Below are positions 7,321-13,679 of a DNA stretch of 40,975 bases, one piece after another (the stretch's first letter is position 1; each line of letters begins with the position of its first letter). The notes beneath the pieces were generated by a model. The model had not been told where the DNA came from, did no database searches, and saw nothing but the letters and a program-made list of their open reading frames with translations. This stretch comes from a virus, in the IMG/VR virus record IMGVR_UViG_3300025133_000255, positions 1 to 40,975 of that record, one strand, 5' to 3'. The position numbers and the translations under genes were made by a program.

Positions 7321-7512
7321 TCAGTGTCCGTTCGTGTGCATTGTCCCGGCCGGGGCCGGATAGGATTCATGATCGAAGCATCGGGCCCCCATGATCCCCA
7401 GGGCGACGACCAGGGCCGCGACCGCGACGGCCAGGATCCAGGTCCTGACGACAGGCGGACGCTTTTCCAGATCGGTCTTCAGGATCCGGGACACGTCTTC
7501 GACCCGGATCAT
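7321..7512 (-). CDS. Small single-pass membrane protein
   Basis: 63 residues. A charged N-terminus (MIRVEDVSRILKTDLEKR) precedes one transmembrane helix at about residues 24-42 (WILAVAVAALVVALGIMG), then a short polar tail with HESYPAPAG. The ATG at 7512 overlaps the TGA of the upstream ribbon-helix-helix gene. Function unknown. With no other lysis gene in this region, an early membrane role such as exclusion is as likely as a holin. Confidence 0.6.
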   Translation of the reverse strand: MIRVEDVSRILKTDLEKRPPVVRTWILAVAVAALVVALGIMGARCFDHESYPAPAGTMHTNGH

Positions 7513-7682
7513 CGGATCCCCTGACGGTCCGCGTCTTCCTGGATCAAGATCCGAAGAAGGGCCGTCCGGCTTCGTAGACCCCTTTTCAGTTTCAGCTTGT
7601 CCAGACGTCGACGAAGACGCTGATCTTCTTTGCTTGTGGTGATCGGAAGTCCGATCGTGGTCGTCCCTGTTGCTTTCGGCAT
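7509..7682 (-). CDS. Ribbon-helix-helix (CopG/Arc-like) regulator
   Basis: 57 residues from the ATG at 7682 (ribosome site GAAAGGGGCAACC). A beta-prone stretch TTTIGLPIT is followed by two basic helices (SKEDQRLRRRLDKLKLK, RSRTALLRILIQEDADRQG), the size and order of ribbon-helix-helix DNA-binding proteins. It lies directly downstream of the candidate promoter with the inverted repeat at 7804..7817, and the same 17-mer occurs at the 5.4 kb promoter. Autoregulation and control of the recombination operon are inferred. An in-frame upstream ATG at 7802 exists, but its 40-residue extension looks like translated leader. Confidence 0.6.
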   Translation of the reverse strand: MPKATGTTTIGLPITTSKEDQRLRRRLDKLKLKRGLRSRTALLRILIQEDADRQGIR

Positions 7683-7718
7683 GGTTGCCCCTTTCGTGTG
7701 ATGACAGACCGATCCCGC

Positions 7719-7740
7719 AAGGCTTCGAACGCGAAGCCTT
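7719..7740 (-). promoter_or_regulatory. Perfect leader hairpin upstream of the ribbon-helix-helix gene
   Basis: AAGGCTTCG and CGAAGCCTT form a perfect 9-bp stem around a 4-base loop in the roughly 110-base leader between the candidate promoter and the ATG at 7682. It could regulate translation or mRNA stability. The rest of the gap 7683-7839 holds the promoter and no convincing gene. Confidence 0.5.
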
Positions 7741-7802
7741 TCCCCGGAAGACATCGTCCCCCGGCCGCGGTCAGTGTGTCGTGTTGTGTGAACATGAATC
7801 AT

Positions 7803-7831
7803 AGGATATTTATATCCGTTTATCTTTGCAA
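7803..7831 (-). promoter_or_regulatory. Candidate promoter P7.8 with operator-like inverted repeat
   Basis: On the minus strand TTGCAA, 17 bases, then TATCCT. Bases 7804..7817 form the inverted repeat GGATAT-AA-ATATCC over the -10 region. The 17-mer GATAAACGGATATAAAT is shared with P5.4. The AT content is far above the surroundings. It would drive the ribbon-helix-helix gene and probably the membrane protein and ATPase genes beyond. The -10 is only a moderate match, and TATAAA five bases upstream is an alternative. Confidence 0.55.
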
Positions 7832-7839
7832 GTCTTTAT

Positions 7840-8712
7840 TCAATCCAGAAGCGTCGCGAAGTCGGCTTTCAGTTCTGCCCGGAATTCCGCTTGTTCGCGA
7901 TCTTCTTCGTCTTTCAGGGCTTCATATAGGTCCCGGTCGAAAACATCTTCCAGGGCCCCTTCCAGAAGGTCCTTGATCTTTTCAGGCCGGACCGCGTCCA
8001 GTTCGACCTGTCCGATCCCGTCCCAGTTCGCGGCCCGCGAATCCTTCGACTTCGTCGGGGCCGGGGGAAGGTTCCAGTCCAGGACCTGATCTTCCATCAG
8101 GGCGATCCGTCGGACTTCGACACTGACCCCCATCTTGAAAAGGGATTCCCCTATCGATCGGGGAATATCTTCCCCGGAACAGTCGTAATCCCCGAAGTAA
8201 AGGATGACGGGATCCTTCCCTAGATCCTGGGCGTCCCGGAAGCGGACGGCCGCGTCATTCAGAAACGTGATCGACGGATATCCCTTGCAAGGGTTCAGGG
8301 CGACGTCCCAATGAAGACAGGGCCTTTCGAAGACCGTCTGAAGGGCTTTCTTTTCGATGAACACTTCGGGGAATATGGGTTGATTTTCCCATCGGTTTTT
8401 CGAATAGCTTGTCGCCCAGATCCGGATCTGGGACTTCGCCTTCGCGGCCGCTTCCGCGACGTTCGTTTCGTCGGCTTCGGTGATCCCCATCGTTTCCCGG
8501 TCGTGATCGACGAAGGCGTCGAAGGACAGGTCCCGCGACCATCGGGCCGCGATCATCGCGGACACGACTTTCTTATAGTGCCGGATGTCGTTCGTCATCC
8601 CCAAGGCGACCAGTTGATAGTGAAGGGCCCGAAGCGTCAGGCCCCCGTGATAGCTTTCCACAATGGGAAGCCCTTCCGCCATGATCCAGGCGCGATCGAA
8701 TACTGATTTCAT
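7840..8712 (-). CDS. TOPRIM protein related to topoisomerase VI subunit A/Spo11
   Basis: 290 residues. The N-terminal LTLRALHYQLV resembles the CAP-domain segment of TopoVI-A and Spo11, whose tyrosine attacks DNA; Tyr32 is in that position. A TOPRIM domain follows: FIEKKAL (Glu120) and LYFGDYDCSG (Asp175, Asp177). The C-terminal part has DQVLDWNLPPAP and VELDAVRPEKIKDLL, seen in a phage and prophage TOPRIM family. Catalysis is inferred from motifs; no TopoVI-B (GHKL ATPase) gene is visible, so it may act alone or be a nuclease. It lies between the methyltransferase gene and the ribbon-helix-helix promoter. The last 40 residues are very acidic. Confidence 0.65.
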   Translation of the reverse strand: MKSVFDRAWIMAEGLPIVESYHGGLTLRALHYQLVALGMTNDIRHYKKVVSAMIAARWSRDLSFDAFVDHDRETMGITEADETNVAEAAAKAKSQIRIWATSYSKNRWENQPIFPEVFIEKKALQTVFERPCLHWDVALNPCKGYPSITFLNDAAVRFRDAQDLGKDPVILYFGDYDCSGEDIPRSIGESLFKMGVSVEVRRIALMEDQVLDWNLPPAPTKSKDSRAANWDGIGQVELDAVRPEKIKDLLEGALEDVFDRDLYEALKDEEDREQAEFRAELKADFATLLD

Positions 8713-8724
8713 GTCCGTCCCTTT

Positions 8725-9519
8725 CTATTGCCCGTTAGCTTCAAAGAAGGCCTGGGCGAAGCCTTCCGGAGTGTTTGACCGAAGTTCCTTCGTCTTGTCC
8801 GACTTCCCGCCCAGGCGCATCAGGGGGGATCCCTGTTTGCAGCATCGGACCGGATCGATCGATCGCTTCGTCGGGAATTTGAAGTCGCCCCATAGTCCGG
8901 TCCGCTTCGTGTAAGCGTTCCAGTCGACGACGAATTCAGTTTCCGCGGCCGTGACATCGGCCCCGCCCTTTTTCCGGATCCGGTCCAGTTCGTCCAGGAT
9001 GTCCTGGGACGGGTTCAGGTGTCCGGCGAATTCGTGGGGCTGAAAATACTGGGGGCGGAAGGGGGCGTCGGTCCATCCGTAGAATCCGCCAGGGCCCCCG
9101 GCCTGTTCGTCCAGGTCCGCGCAAGGCCAGACGTCGACCAGGGACGGCAAGCGGCCGACAGGGTTTTCCAGGGCCCAGAAGAAGGATCCCCCGTCGTCAT
9201 AGAAGTCCGGATCCGTCGGCCGGAACAGATCGACGATCTGGAAACTGATCTGAAGAAGTTCCAGGGCTTCCGCGGTTGTCCCGGCCGCGTCCTTCGCGGG
9301 CCAGTATTGCGATCCGGAAACGCTGAAGTCCGTGCAAGGGACCGCGCTCAGGATCCCGTCGATCGTGTCCCATCGTTCGAAACAAGCTTCGGCCGAATCC
9401 AGGTCCCGGATGTCGTCCCCATCCTTCAGGTCGAAATTATAGACGTCCCATTTTCCAGAATCCCAGAAGGGCCTGGACCATGCTCCGGAGTAGTCAAAGA
9501 AGGAAAGAAGTGTTTTCAT
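8725..9519 (-). CDS. C5-cytosine DNA methyltransferase family protein
   Basis: 264 residues from the ATG at 9519. Motif I is represented by LLSFFDYSGAWSRPF, motif IV by ILSAVPCTDFS (Pro61-Cys62, the catalytic pair), and motif VI by WALENPVGR (118-123). A region with RPQYFQPHEF and the C-terminal NTPEGFAQAFFEANG correspond to late motifs. It is short for a C5 methyltransferase (usually above 300), so the target-recognition region is small. It probably modifies phage DNA against restriction; the target cannot be read from the sequence. Three of the rare GAG/CTC trinucleotides of this genome lie in this gene (about 8769, 9347, 9483). The ribosome site is weak (ACACGAAAGCGACGACG). Confidence 0.7.
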   Translation of the reverse strand: MKTLLSFFDYSGAWSRPFWDSGKWDVYNFDLKDGDDIRDLDSAEACFERWDTIDGILSAVPCTDFSVSGSQYWPAKDAAGTTAEALELLQISFQIVDLFRPTDPDFYDDGGSFFWALENPVGRLPSLVDVWPCADLDEQAGGPGGFYGWTDAPFRPQYFQPHEFAGHLNPSQDILDELDRIRKKGGADVTAAETEFVVDWNAYTKRTGLWGDFKFPTKRSIDPVRCCKQGSPLMRLGGKSDKTKELRSNTPEGFAQAFFEANGQ

Positions 9520-9569
9520 CGTCGTCGCTTTCGTGTAGGTTGTTGCCGTCCGTTCAATCCCCGTCGTGT

Positions 9570-9601
9570 GGGGGGGGGCCCCTTCGGGGGCCCCTTTTTT
9601 T
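9570..9601 (+). terminator. Intrinsic-type terminator facing against the genes
   Basis: On the plus strand a GGGGCCCC arm, a TTCG loop and a GGGG-G-CCCC arm are followed by seven T's. This is a textbook intrinsic terminator for plus-strand transcription, although every gene is on the minus strand. For minus-strand RNA the A-run comes before the hairpin. It lies immediately after the stop of the gene at 9603..9992, so it could act in both directions with different strength. The rest of 9520-9602 is the leader of the methyltransferase gene. Confidence 0.6.
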
Positions 9602-9602
9602 G

Positions 9603-9992
9603 TCATCCTTCCAGGGCGTTCTGGATCCCGTCCAGTTCCGCTTTGATCCCTTCGACCGCGTCCAGCTTCCGAAGAAGTTCCGCCTTCCGGGCGACCAGGG
9701 TCCGGACGTCGTTCTTTTCCAGGTCCGCGATCCGGTCTTCCAGGGCCGCGATTTCGTGTTTGTGGATCAGGTCCTTTTCCTTCGCCTGGGCCTTCAGGTG
9801 TCCGACCTGGGCTTCGACCTGGGCGTCCAGGGTGAAGATCCCGCAAAAGGCGGGGAAGTCGTTCGCGATGTTCTGACAGACCTTCGCTTCGGTCCCGATC
9901 AGGTCGTCGAAATAGGTCCCGCAATCATCCTTTGCGATGTCCGTGATCGTCGCGATGAATTCCCGATAGGCGTTCTGTTCCAGCTTCTTCAT
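9603..9992 (-). CDS. Coiled-coil protein, 129 residues
   Basis: The ATG at 9992 is preceded by CACACGAAGGGGGCCGGA, a strong ribosome site. The N-terminal half includes CGTYFDDLIGTEAKVCQNIAND. The C-terminal half is a heptad-rich coiled coil (about residues 60-125). A second in-frame ATG at 10037 would add the 15 residues MKNGTHNTNHTKGAG and lies only 2-4 bases from the predicted transcript start, so a longer leaderless form is possible. Function unknown. It is the first gene after promoter P10. Confidence 0.6.
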   Translation of the reverse strand: MKKLEQNAYREFIATITDIAKDDCGTYFDDLIGTEAKVCQNIANDFPAFCGIFTLDAQVEAQVGHLKAQAKEKDLIHKHEIAALEDRIADLEKNDVRTLVARKAELLRKLDAVEGIKAELDGIQNALEG

Positions 9993-10046
9993 TCCGGCCC
10001 CCTTCGTGTGGTTTGTGTTGTGTGTCCCGTTCTTCATGTCGCGGGC

Positions 10047-10075
10047 ATTATGACCCCAGGGGGACGGGGTGTCAA
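10047..10075 (-). promoter_or_regulatory. Strong sigma70-type promoter P10
   Basis: Minus strand: consensus TTGACA, exactly 17 bases, then CATAAT. The spacer holds CCCC-N7-GGGG, an inverted repeat that could be an operator. Upstream lies AAAGATAAAGAAATGCAAAA, an A-rich UP-like element that recurs at P12. The predicted +1 is near 10040, only 2-4 bases before an ATG at 10037. The gap 9993-10105 otherwise holds only the leader of the downstream gene. Confidence 0.85.
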
Positions 10076-10105
10076 TAGACTTTTTGCATTTCTTTATCTT
10101 TTTAT

Positions 10106-10279
10106 TCACGCCCCGGAAGGGGTGATTCCCTGGGGTGTTTCCCAGGTCCGCGGAAAGGCGTGATTCTTCGCGGCCGTGACTTCGACGACGATCCATCGTT
10201 TCCCGTCCGGTTCGACCGTCGCCAGGATCCCCGCTTTGAACAGGCGTCGCTTCAGTTGTGTCGCTTGTGCTTTCGTCAT
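10106..10279 (-). CDS. Small basic protein, 57 residues
   Basis: The ATG at 10279 follows AGAAAGGGGATCAG. The N-terminal helix MTKAQATQLKRRLFKAG is basic and amphipathic, followed by beta-prone WIVVEVTAAKN. Small size and charge suggest nucleic-acid or protein binding, but no family is recognised. The gene ends just before the UP-like element of promoter P10. Confidence 0.5.
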   Translation of the reverse strand: MTKAQATQLKRRLFKAGILATVEPDGKRWIVVEVTAAKNHAFPRTWETPQGITPSGA

Positions 10280-10294
10280 TCTGATCCCCTTTCT

Positions 10295-10317
10295 GGGGGG
10301 CCTGTCCAGGGCCCCCC
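10295..10317 (-). terminator. GC stem-loop downstream of the 401-residue gene
   Basis: GGGGGGCCT and AGGGCCCCCC form a stem with one bulge and a 4-base loop between the stop at 10332 and the next ribosome site. No U-run follows. It is part of the early-region set of GC hairpins. Confidence 0.5.
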
Positions 10318-10331
10318 GTTGTGTCGTGTGG

Positions 10332-11537
10332 TTAGTCTTCGATGAAGATGGAAACATGGATCCCGCCCAGGTTCGCGGCCGCGTCCTGAAGGAAGTCCGG
10401 GCCGATCGTGTCCAGGATCTGTTTCGCGACGTCCAGGGGATGACCAGGGATCGCGGTGTCGGCCATTTGCTGACCCGTGTCCGCCTGGACCCGGACCCGG
10501 ACCTTCTGGGACGCCCAGGAAGACGTCAAATTCGTCCGTGACGGGGTTTTCCCGTCCTGGGCCGTGTCTTTACCCTTCCCGGCCAGATCCCGCTTCGCCA
10601 GGGCCGCGTCGGCTTCAGGATCGGATCCGTCGAATTCAGTTTCCCAGGCCTGATAAAGTTCGACCTTCCTGACGTCGTCCCGGTTCATGTAATGGATCCC
10701 GCCTTCGTCGGCCTTGATCTTCAGCATGGTCCCGGCCCAGGGAAGGATCGTCCCCGTGTGTTCCGCCTGAAGGACGCGATAGGCGACGCGGTCCCCTTCC
10801 TTCAGGTTCCGGGCGTCCAGGATCCCCTTCGCGACCGTGTCCCCCTGGGACGCCCGGATGACCAGTTCGTCCGTCGCCCGTTCCCGTTCGTCGTGAAGCT
10901 GATCCCAGTCTTCGGCCGACGACCATCCGACGACCTTTCCAGATTCGTCGATCTTCAGGAAGGCCCATCCGATCGCGTCCATGACCTGGGCGTCGGTCGC
11001 GTCATCCTGGGGGATCCATCCGTCGGCCCGCTGAATCGTTTCCGGATCCGTTCCTTCCATGATCGCGACGACGTTGTCCAGGTGATCGTTTTCTTCGGCT
11101 TCGCTTTTGAATCCGGACTTCGTCATCGTGTCCGGATCCGGGGCGTCCGTCGGGACGCCCAGTTCGTCGGCCAGGGCGTCGCCCAGGTCGTGACGGATGT
11201 CCGCGGCCGGGACGGGGCCTTCGCCCCAGATCCCCGCGATTTCCGCCCAGATGTCCGCGGACGGTTCTTCCGATCCCATCCGACCGCGACCTTCCGCCAG
11301 GAAGGCGAAGGCCTGTCCAGGCGTCAAGGTCGGACCCAGGGGCCCGTCGTCGATCTGGACGGGATAGGCGAAGCGGTCGTCCCCGAAGGCCTGGGCCATG
11401 ACTTTGTCCAGTTCAGTGTCGCCCCATTCATTCGGGACGTGATAGTCGTCGCGGACCTTCGCGACCGTCGTCCGGTCCCCCTTCGGGTCCTTCAGTGTGA
11501 TCGTGATCGTCGTCGTGTTGTTCGTTCCGTTCTTCAT
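10332..11537 (-). CDS. Hypothetical acidic protein, 401 residues
   Basis: The ATG at 11537 follows AGAAGGGAACACC. The N-terminal MKNGTNNTTTITITL carries the MKNG start also found after promoters P10 and P12. The body is rich in Asp, Ala and Trp (WAEIAGIWGEGP, WSSAEDWDQL) with a barrel-like segment EGDRVAYRVLQAEHTGTILP around residue 250 that resembles a small SH3/KOW unit. The C-terminal 60 residues (KVRVRVQADTG to GGIHVSIFIED) are beta-rich and may form a separate domain. No known family was recognised. Strongly acidic early phage proteins often mimic DNA or bind host enzymes; that is speculation here. Confidence 0.6.
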   Translation of the reverse strand: MKNGTNNTTTITITLKDPKGDRTTVAKVRDDYHVPNEWGDTELDKVMAQAFGDDRFAYPVQIDDGPLGPTLTPGQAFAFLAEGRGRMGSEEPSADIWAEIAGIWGEGPVPAADIRHDLGDALADELGVPTDAPDPDTMTKSGFKSEAEENDHLDNVVAIMEGTDPETIQRADGWIPQDDATDAQVMDAIGWAFLKIDESGKVVGWSSAEDWDQLHDERERATDELVIRASQGDTVAKGILDARNLKEGDRVAYRVLQAEHTGTILPWAGTMLKIKADEGGIHYMNRDDVRKVELYQAWETEFDGSDPEADAALAKRDLAGKGKDTAQDGKTPSRTNLTSSWASQKVRVRVQADTGQQMADTAIPGHPLDVAKQILDTIGPDFLQDAAANLGGIHVSIFIED

Positions 11538-11550
11538 GGTGTTCCCTTCT

Positions 11551-11566
11551 GGGCCCCGAAGGGCCC
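11551..11566 (-). terminator. UUCG-capped stem-loop in the leader of the 401-residue gene
   Basis: The minus-strand RNA reads GGGCCCUUCGGGGCCC, a 6-bp GC stem with a UUCG tetraloop, 10-15 bases upstream of the ATG at 11537. It could insulate the ribosome site or slow transcription. Confidence 0.5.
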
Positions 11567-11582
11567 GTCGTGTGGTTTGTGG

Positions 11583-12113
11583 TTACTTCTTCGACAGTTG
11601 ACAAGTCTTCCGCATTGCCCGACGGACGATCCGGATCAGGTGATCCATTTCTTCGTCGGTCTTCCCTTTGACGTCTTCAGGGCGAAGGGTGTTCGCGACG
11701 ACCAGGGCTTCGGCCGGATGGATCGACCAGTTCTTCGCGGCCCGTTCGATCGCGGTCTTCAGGATGACGGCCGGATCCGTTTTCTTCGTGGTCTTCTTCC
11801 CGGCCAGGGTCTTCTTCACTTTCTGGATCGTGACGAATTCCAGATCCGCGGCCGACTTCGGGGCCTTCGCCTTCAGACCCTTCCGGATCTTCGCGGCCGC
11901 TTTGTTCGCTTTGATTTGTAGATCGTGCCAGTCGACCGTCAGATCCCCGTCGACCTGGACGATGATCATCTTCGCGGTCGCTTCGGTGATCTTCCCGTCG
12001 GATTCATTCAGGGCCCAGTCCGTGGCGACCTTCAAGGCTTCGGCGTTCTTCGCTTTGACGAAGGCCTTTTCGGCGTTCCCCAGTGTGTTCCCCATTGCGG
12101 CGTTGTCGTTCAT
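11583..12113 (-). CDS. Hypothetical basic protein, 176 residues
   Basis: The ATG at 12113 has the strong site CACACGAAGGGGGACGGG. The protein is Lys and Ala rich with several predicted helices (EKAFVKAKNAEALKVATDWAL, AAKIRKGLKAKAPKSA, MDHLIRIVRRAMRKTC). An in-frame ATG at 12149 would add MKNGSQHTKGDG and lies next to the predicted start of the P12 transcript, as at P10. It is the first gene after P12 and so may be among the earliest expressed. Function unknown; basic charge hints at nucleic-acid binding. Confidence 0.6.
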   Translation of the reverse strand: MNDNAAMGNTLGNAEKAFVKAKNAEALKVATDWALNESDGKITEATAKMIIVQVDGDLTVDWHDLQIKANKAAAKIRKGLKAKAPKSAADLEFVTIQKVKKTLAGKKTTKKTDPAVILKTAIERAAKNWSIHPAEALVVANTLRPEDVKGKTDEEMDHLIRIVRRAMRKTCQLSKK

Positions 12114-12158
12114 CCCGTCCCCCTTCGTGTGTTGTGAACCGTTCTTCATTTCGGGGAC

Positions 12159-12187
12159 AGTATAGCGGGGGCCCTTCCCCCTTGCAA
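12159..12187 (-). promoter_or_regulatory. Strong sigma70-type promoter P12
   Basis: Minus strand: TTGCAA, exactly 17 bases, then TATACT. The spacer contains GGGGG-N5-CCCCC, an inverted repeat comparable to the one in P10. Upstream lies the same AAAGATAAAGAAATGCAAAA element, extending to about 12217. The predicted +1 near 12152 is 2-4 bases from an in-frame ATG at 12149. It is probably the leading early promoter, placed right after the late block. Bases 12218-12333 hold no gene I can support. Confidence 0.85.
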
Positions 12188-12333
12188 TAGCTTTTTTGCA
12201 TTTCTTTATCTTTTTTTCGGGGGCGTGAAACGGCCCCAGGGAAGGGGCGGGCCAGGGATGACCAGGAAGGGGGCCAGGATCCCCGTCAGGACGTCGACAG
12301 GGTTCGGGCCTTGTGCTGATACCAGGGGAAAGG

Positions 12334-12972
12334 TCAGGCGATCGTCGGGGGCGTCAGGGCCGGATCCCCGATCTGGATCAGGTGTTTCGTCCCAGGCGTC
12401 AGGAAGTGCCCGCAATAGATAGGCGACGACATTCCCAGGACGGCCAGGAATAGACCTTCAGGCGTGAAGGCCTTCGGGGCGTCGATCGGAATCTGGGGGA
12501 TCCGGCCCGCCAGGATCCCGACGGCCGTTTCGTTGCAAGTAAAACGATCCGGATCGTCCAGGCGGAAGATGAAGTCCGCGAATTTCGATTTCCCGAAGTA
12601 TCGTCCCCAGATCAGATAAAGGATCAGAAGTCGCTTGTCGTATCCTTTCCCGTGGAAGGCTTCCGCGGCCGTCCAGATCGCCCCCAGGGCGTCTTCGTCC
12701 AGGGGAAGGACATATTCGATCAGGCGAAGGACACGATCGTCCTGAAGGGCCGTCTGAAGGTGTTTGAAGGGTGACGTCGTGACGCCTTTATCGAACAGGG
12801 CTTCGACGATCATGTCCGGGCCGTTGTGGAAGATGAAATGAAGAAGGACGTGATTGATCATCGACGGGATCCGGTTTCCAGATTCGTCGCGGGCGTAGTC
12901 CAGGGCCCGGATCCGCTTCGACAGTTTCGCGGTCCCGGCCGTCCATCCCAGGCGGACTTCCTTCACGATCAT
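12334..12972 (-). CDS. Permuted papain-like (NlpC/P60, YiiX-type) cysteine hydrolase
   Basis: 212 residues. The order of motifs is that of circularly permuted NlpC/P60 enzymes: MINHVLLHF with the catalytic His near residue 40, then MIVEALFDKGV, and late in the protein RFTCNETAVGILAG with the catalytic Cys. LLILYLIWGRYFG lies between. Such enzymes cut amide or ester bonds in peptidoglycan or lipids. It follows the tail genes and overlaps the transglutaminase-like gene by 4 bases, which fits a wall-degrading or lysis role, but no lysozyme or conventional endolysin is present to compare. Catalysis is inferred from motifs. It is the last gene before promoter P12. Confidence 0.55.
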   Translation of the reverse strand: MIVKEVRLGWTAGTAKLSKRIRALDYARDESGNRIPSMINHVLLHFIFHNGPDMIVEALFDKGVTTSPFKHLQTALQDDRVLRLIEYVLPLDEDALGAIWTAAEAFHGKGYDKRLLILYLIWGRYFGKSKFADFIFRLDDPDRFTCNETAVGILAGRIPQIPIDAPKAFTPEGLFLAVLGMSSPIYCGHFLTPGTKHLIQIGDPALTPPTIA

Positions 12973-13679
12973 CCTTCGACCCTTTCAGCTTTCCGGATCC
13001 GCCCCTTCAGACTGACCGCGGATTCGTGTGTCCAGGCGTGAAGGTGATTGAATGAAAACCAGACCCGATCCCCGGCGAAGTATTCGTCCCGACCCTTCAG
13101 GGGGATCTTGTTCGGGACCTGGACGTCCGCGTCCGGATAATAGCACCAGTCCAGGGCGACCCAGGCGTCATCCGATTCCCGGCGATATGTCGCCCAGGCG
13201 TGACCCCCGGCCGCGGCCCCCCGGCCAGGGTCGACCCATCCGGCCGCGACGCGGATCCGGTCCGCGGGGATCCCCAGGGCCAGACAAAGGGAAACGGTCA
13301 GGATCGCCCCATCTTCACAATCCCCGCGACGACGCTTCAGGGTTTCGGCCGGGAACAACCAGAATTCCCCGCGGTCCGGGGAAAGGTCTTCGTCCCCGAC
13401 ATAGACGATATTCTGAACGACCCATTTCTGAATCATCCAGGCGACGATGTCCGGGCCCGACGCTTCGCGGGCCGCTTCCATCCAGGGATCCCCGGATCTG
13501 GAAAAGGCGTCCAGGATGACGTCCGGGGCCCAGATGAATCTTCGGACGTCGACGGGATACTGGATCCGGGTCCCTGGGATCGATCGCCCTTCGTATATGA
13601 TCGGGGCCTTCGGGTGTTTCGTGTCCCAGTATTCGGCCGGGATAGTTTCCGGATCCGGGCTTTTGCGGAATTCAGTCAT
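12969..13679 (-). CDS. Transglutaminase-like cysteine protein
   Basis: 236 residues from the ATG at 13679. The triad appears in family order: RRGDCEDGAIL (Cys), AAGGHAWATY (His) and VALDW (Asp), with hydrophobic spacing typical of bacterial transglutaminase-like cysteine proteins. The N-terminal 110 residues include YPVDVRRFIWAPDV. Its start overlaps the TGA of the membrane protein gene. Similar proteins occur beside tail genes in phages and may act on the envelope or mature virion proteins. It may form a functional pair with the papain-like protein downstream. Confidence 0.7.
   Translation of the reverse strand: MTEFRKSPDPETIPAEYWDTKHPKAPIIYEGRSIPGTRIQYPVDVRRFIWAPDVILDAFSRSGDPWMEAAREASGPDIVAWMIQKWVVQNIVYVGDEDLSPDRGEFWLFPAETLKRRRGDCEDGAILTVSLCLALGIPADRIRVAAGWVDPGRGAAAGGHAWATYRRESDDAWVALDWCYYPDADVQVPNKIPLKGRDEYFAGDRVWFSFNHLHAWTHESAVSLKGRIRKAERVEG

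Noticed and set aside
7683-7802. In-frame N-terminal extension of the ribbon-helix-helix protein from ATG 7802
   Set aside because: The extension translates the leader hairpin and ribosome site, is compositionally unlike the rest, and the ATG lies at the -10 region of the predicted promoter.
10081-12217. A/T-rich blocks at 10.09 and 12.2 kb considered as integrase or att sites
   Set aside because: They are identical upstream elements of two promoters. No integrase, repressor or tRNA gene is present to support an attachment site.
12206-12415. Minus-strand open frame of 69 codons after the papain-like gene
   Set aside because: It overlaps that gene by 82 bases, has no ribosome site at the ATG, and its own part is Pro-rich with no internal start codon. 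It also runs towards the UP element of P12. Not supportable, although a short hydrophobic peptide cannot be excluded.
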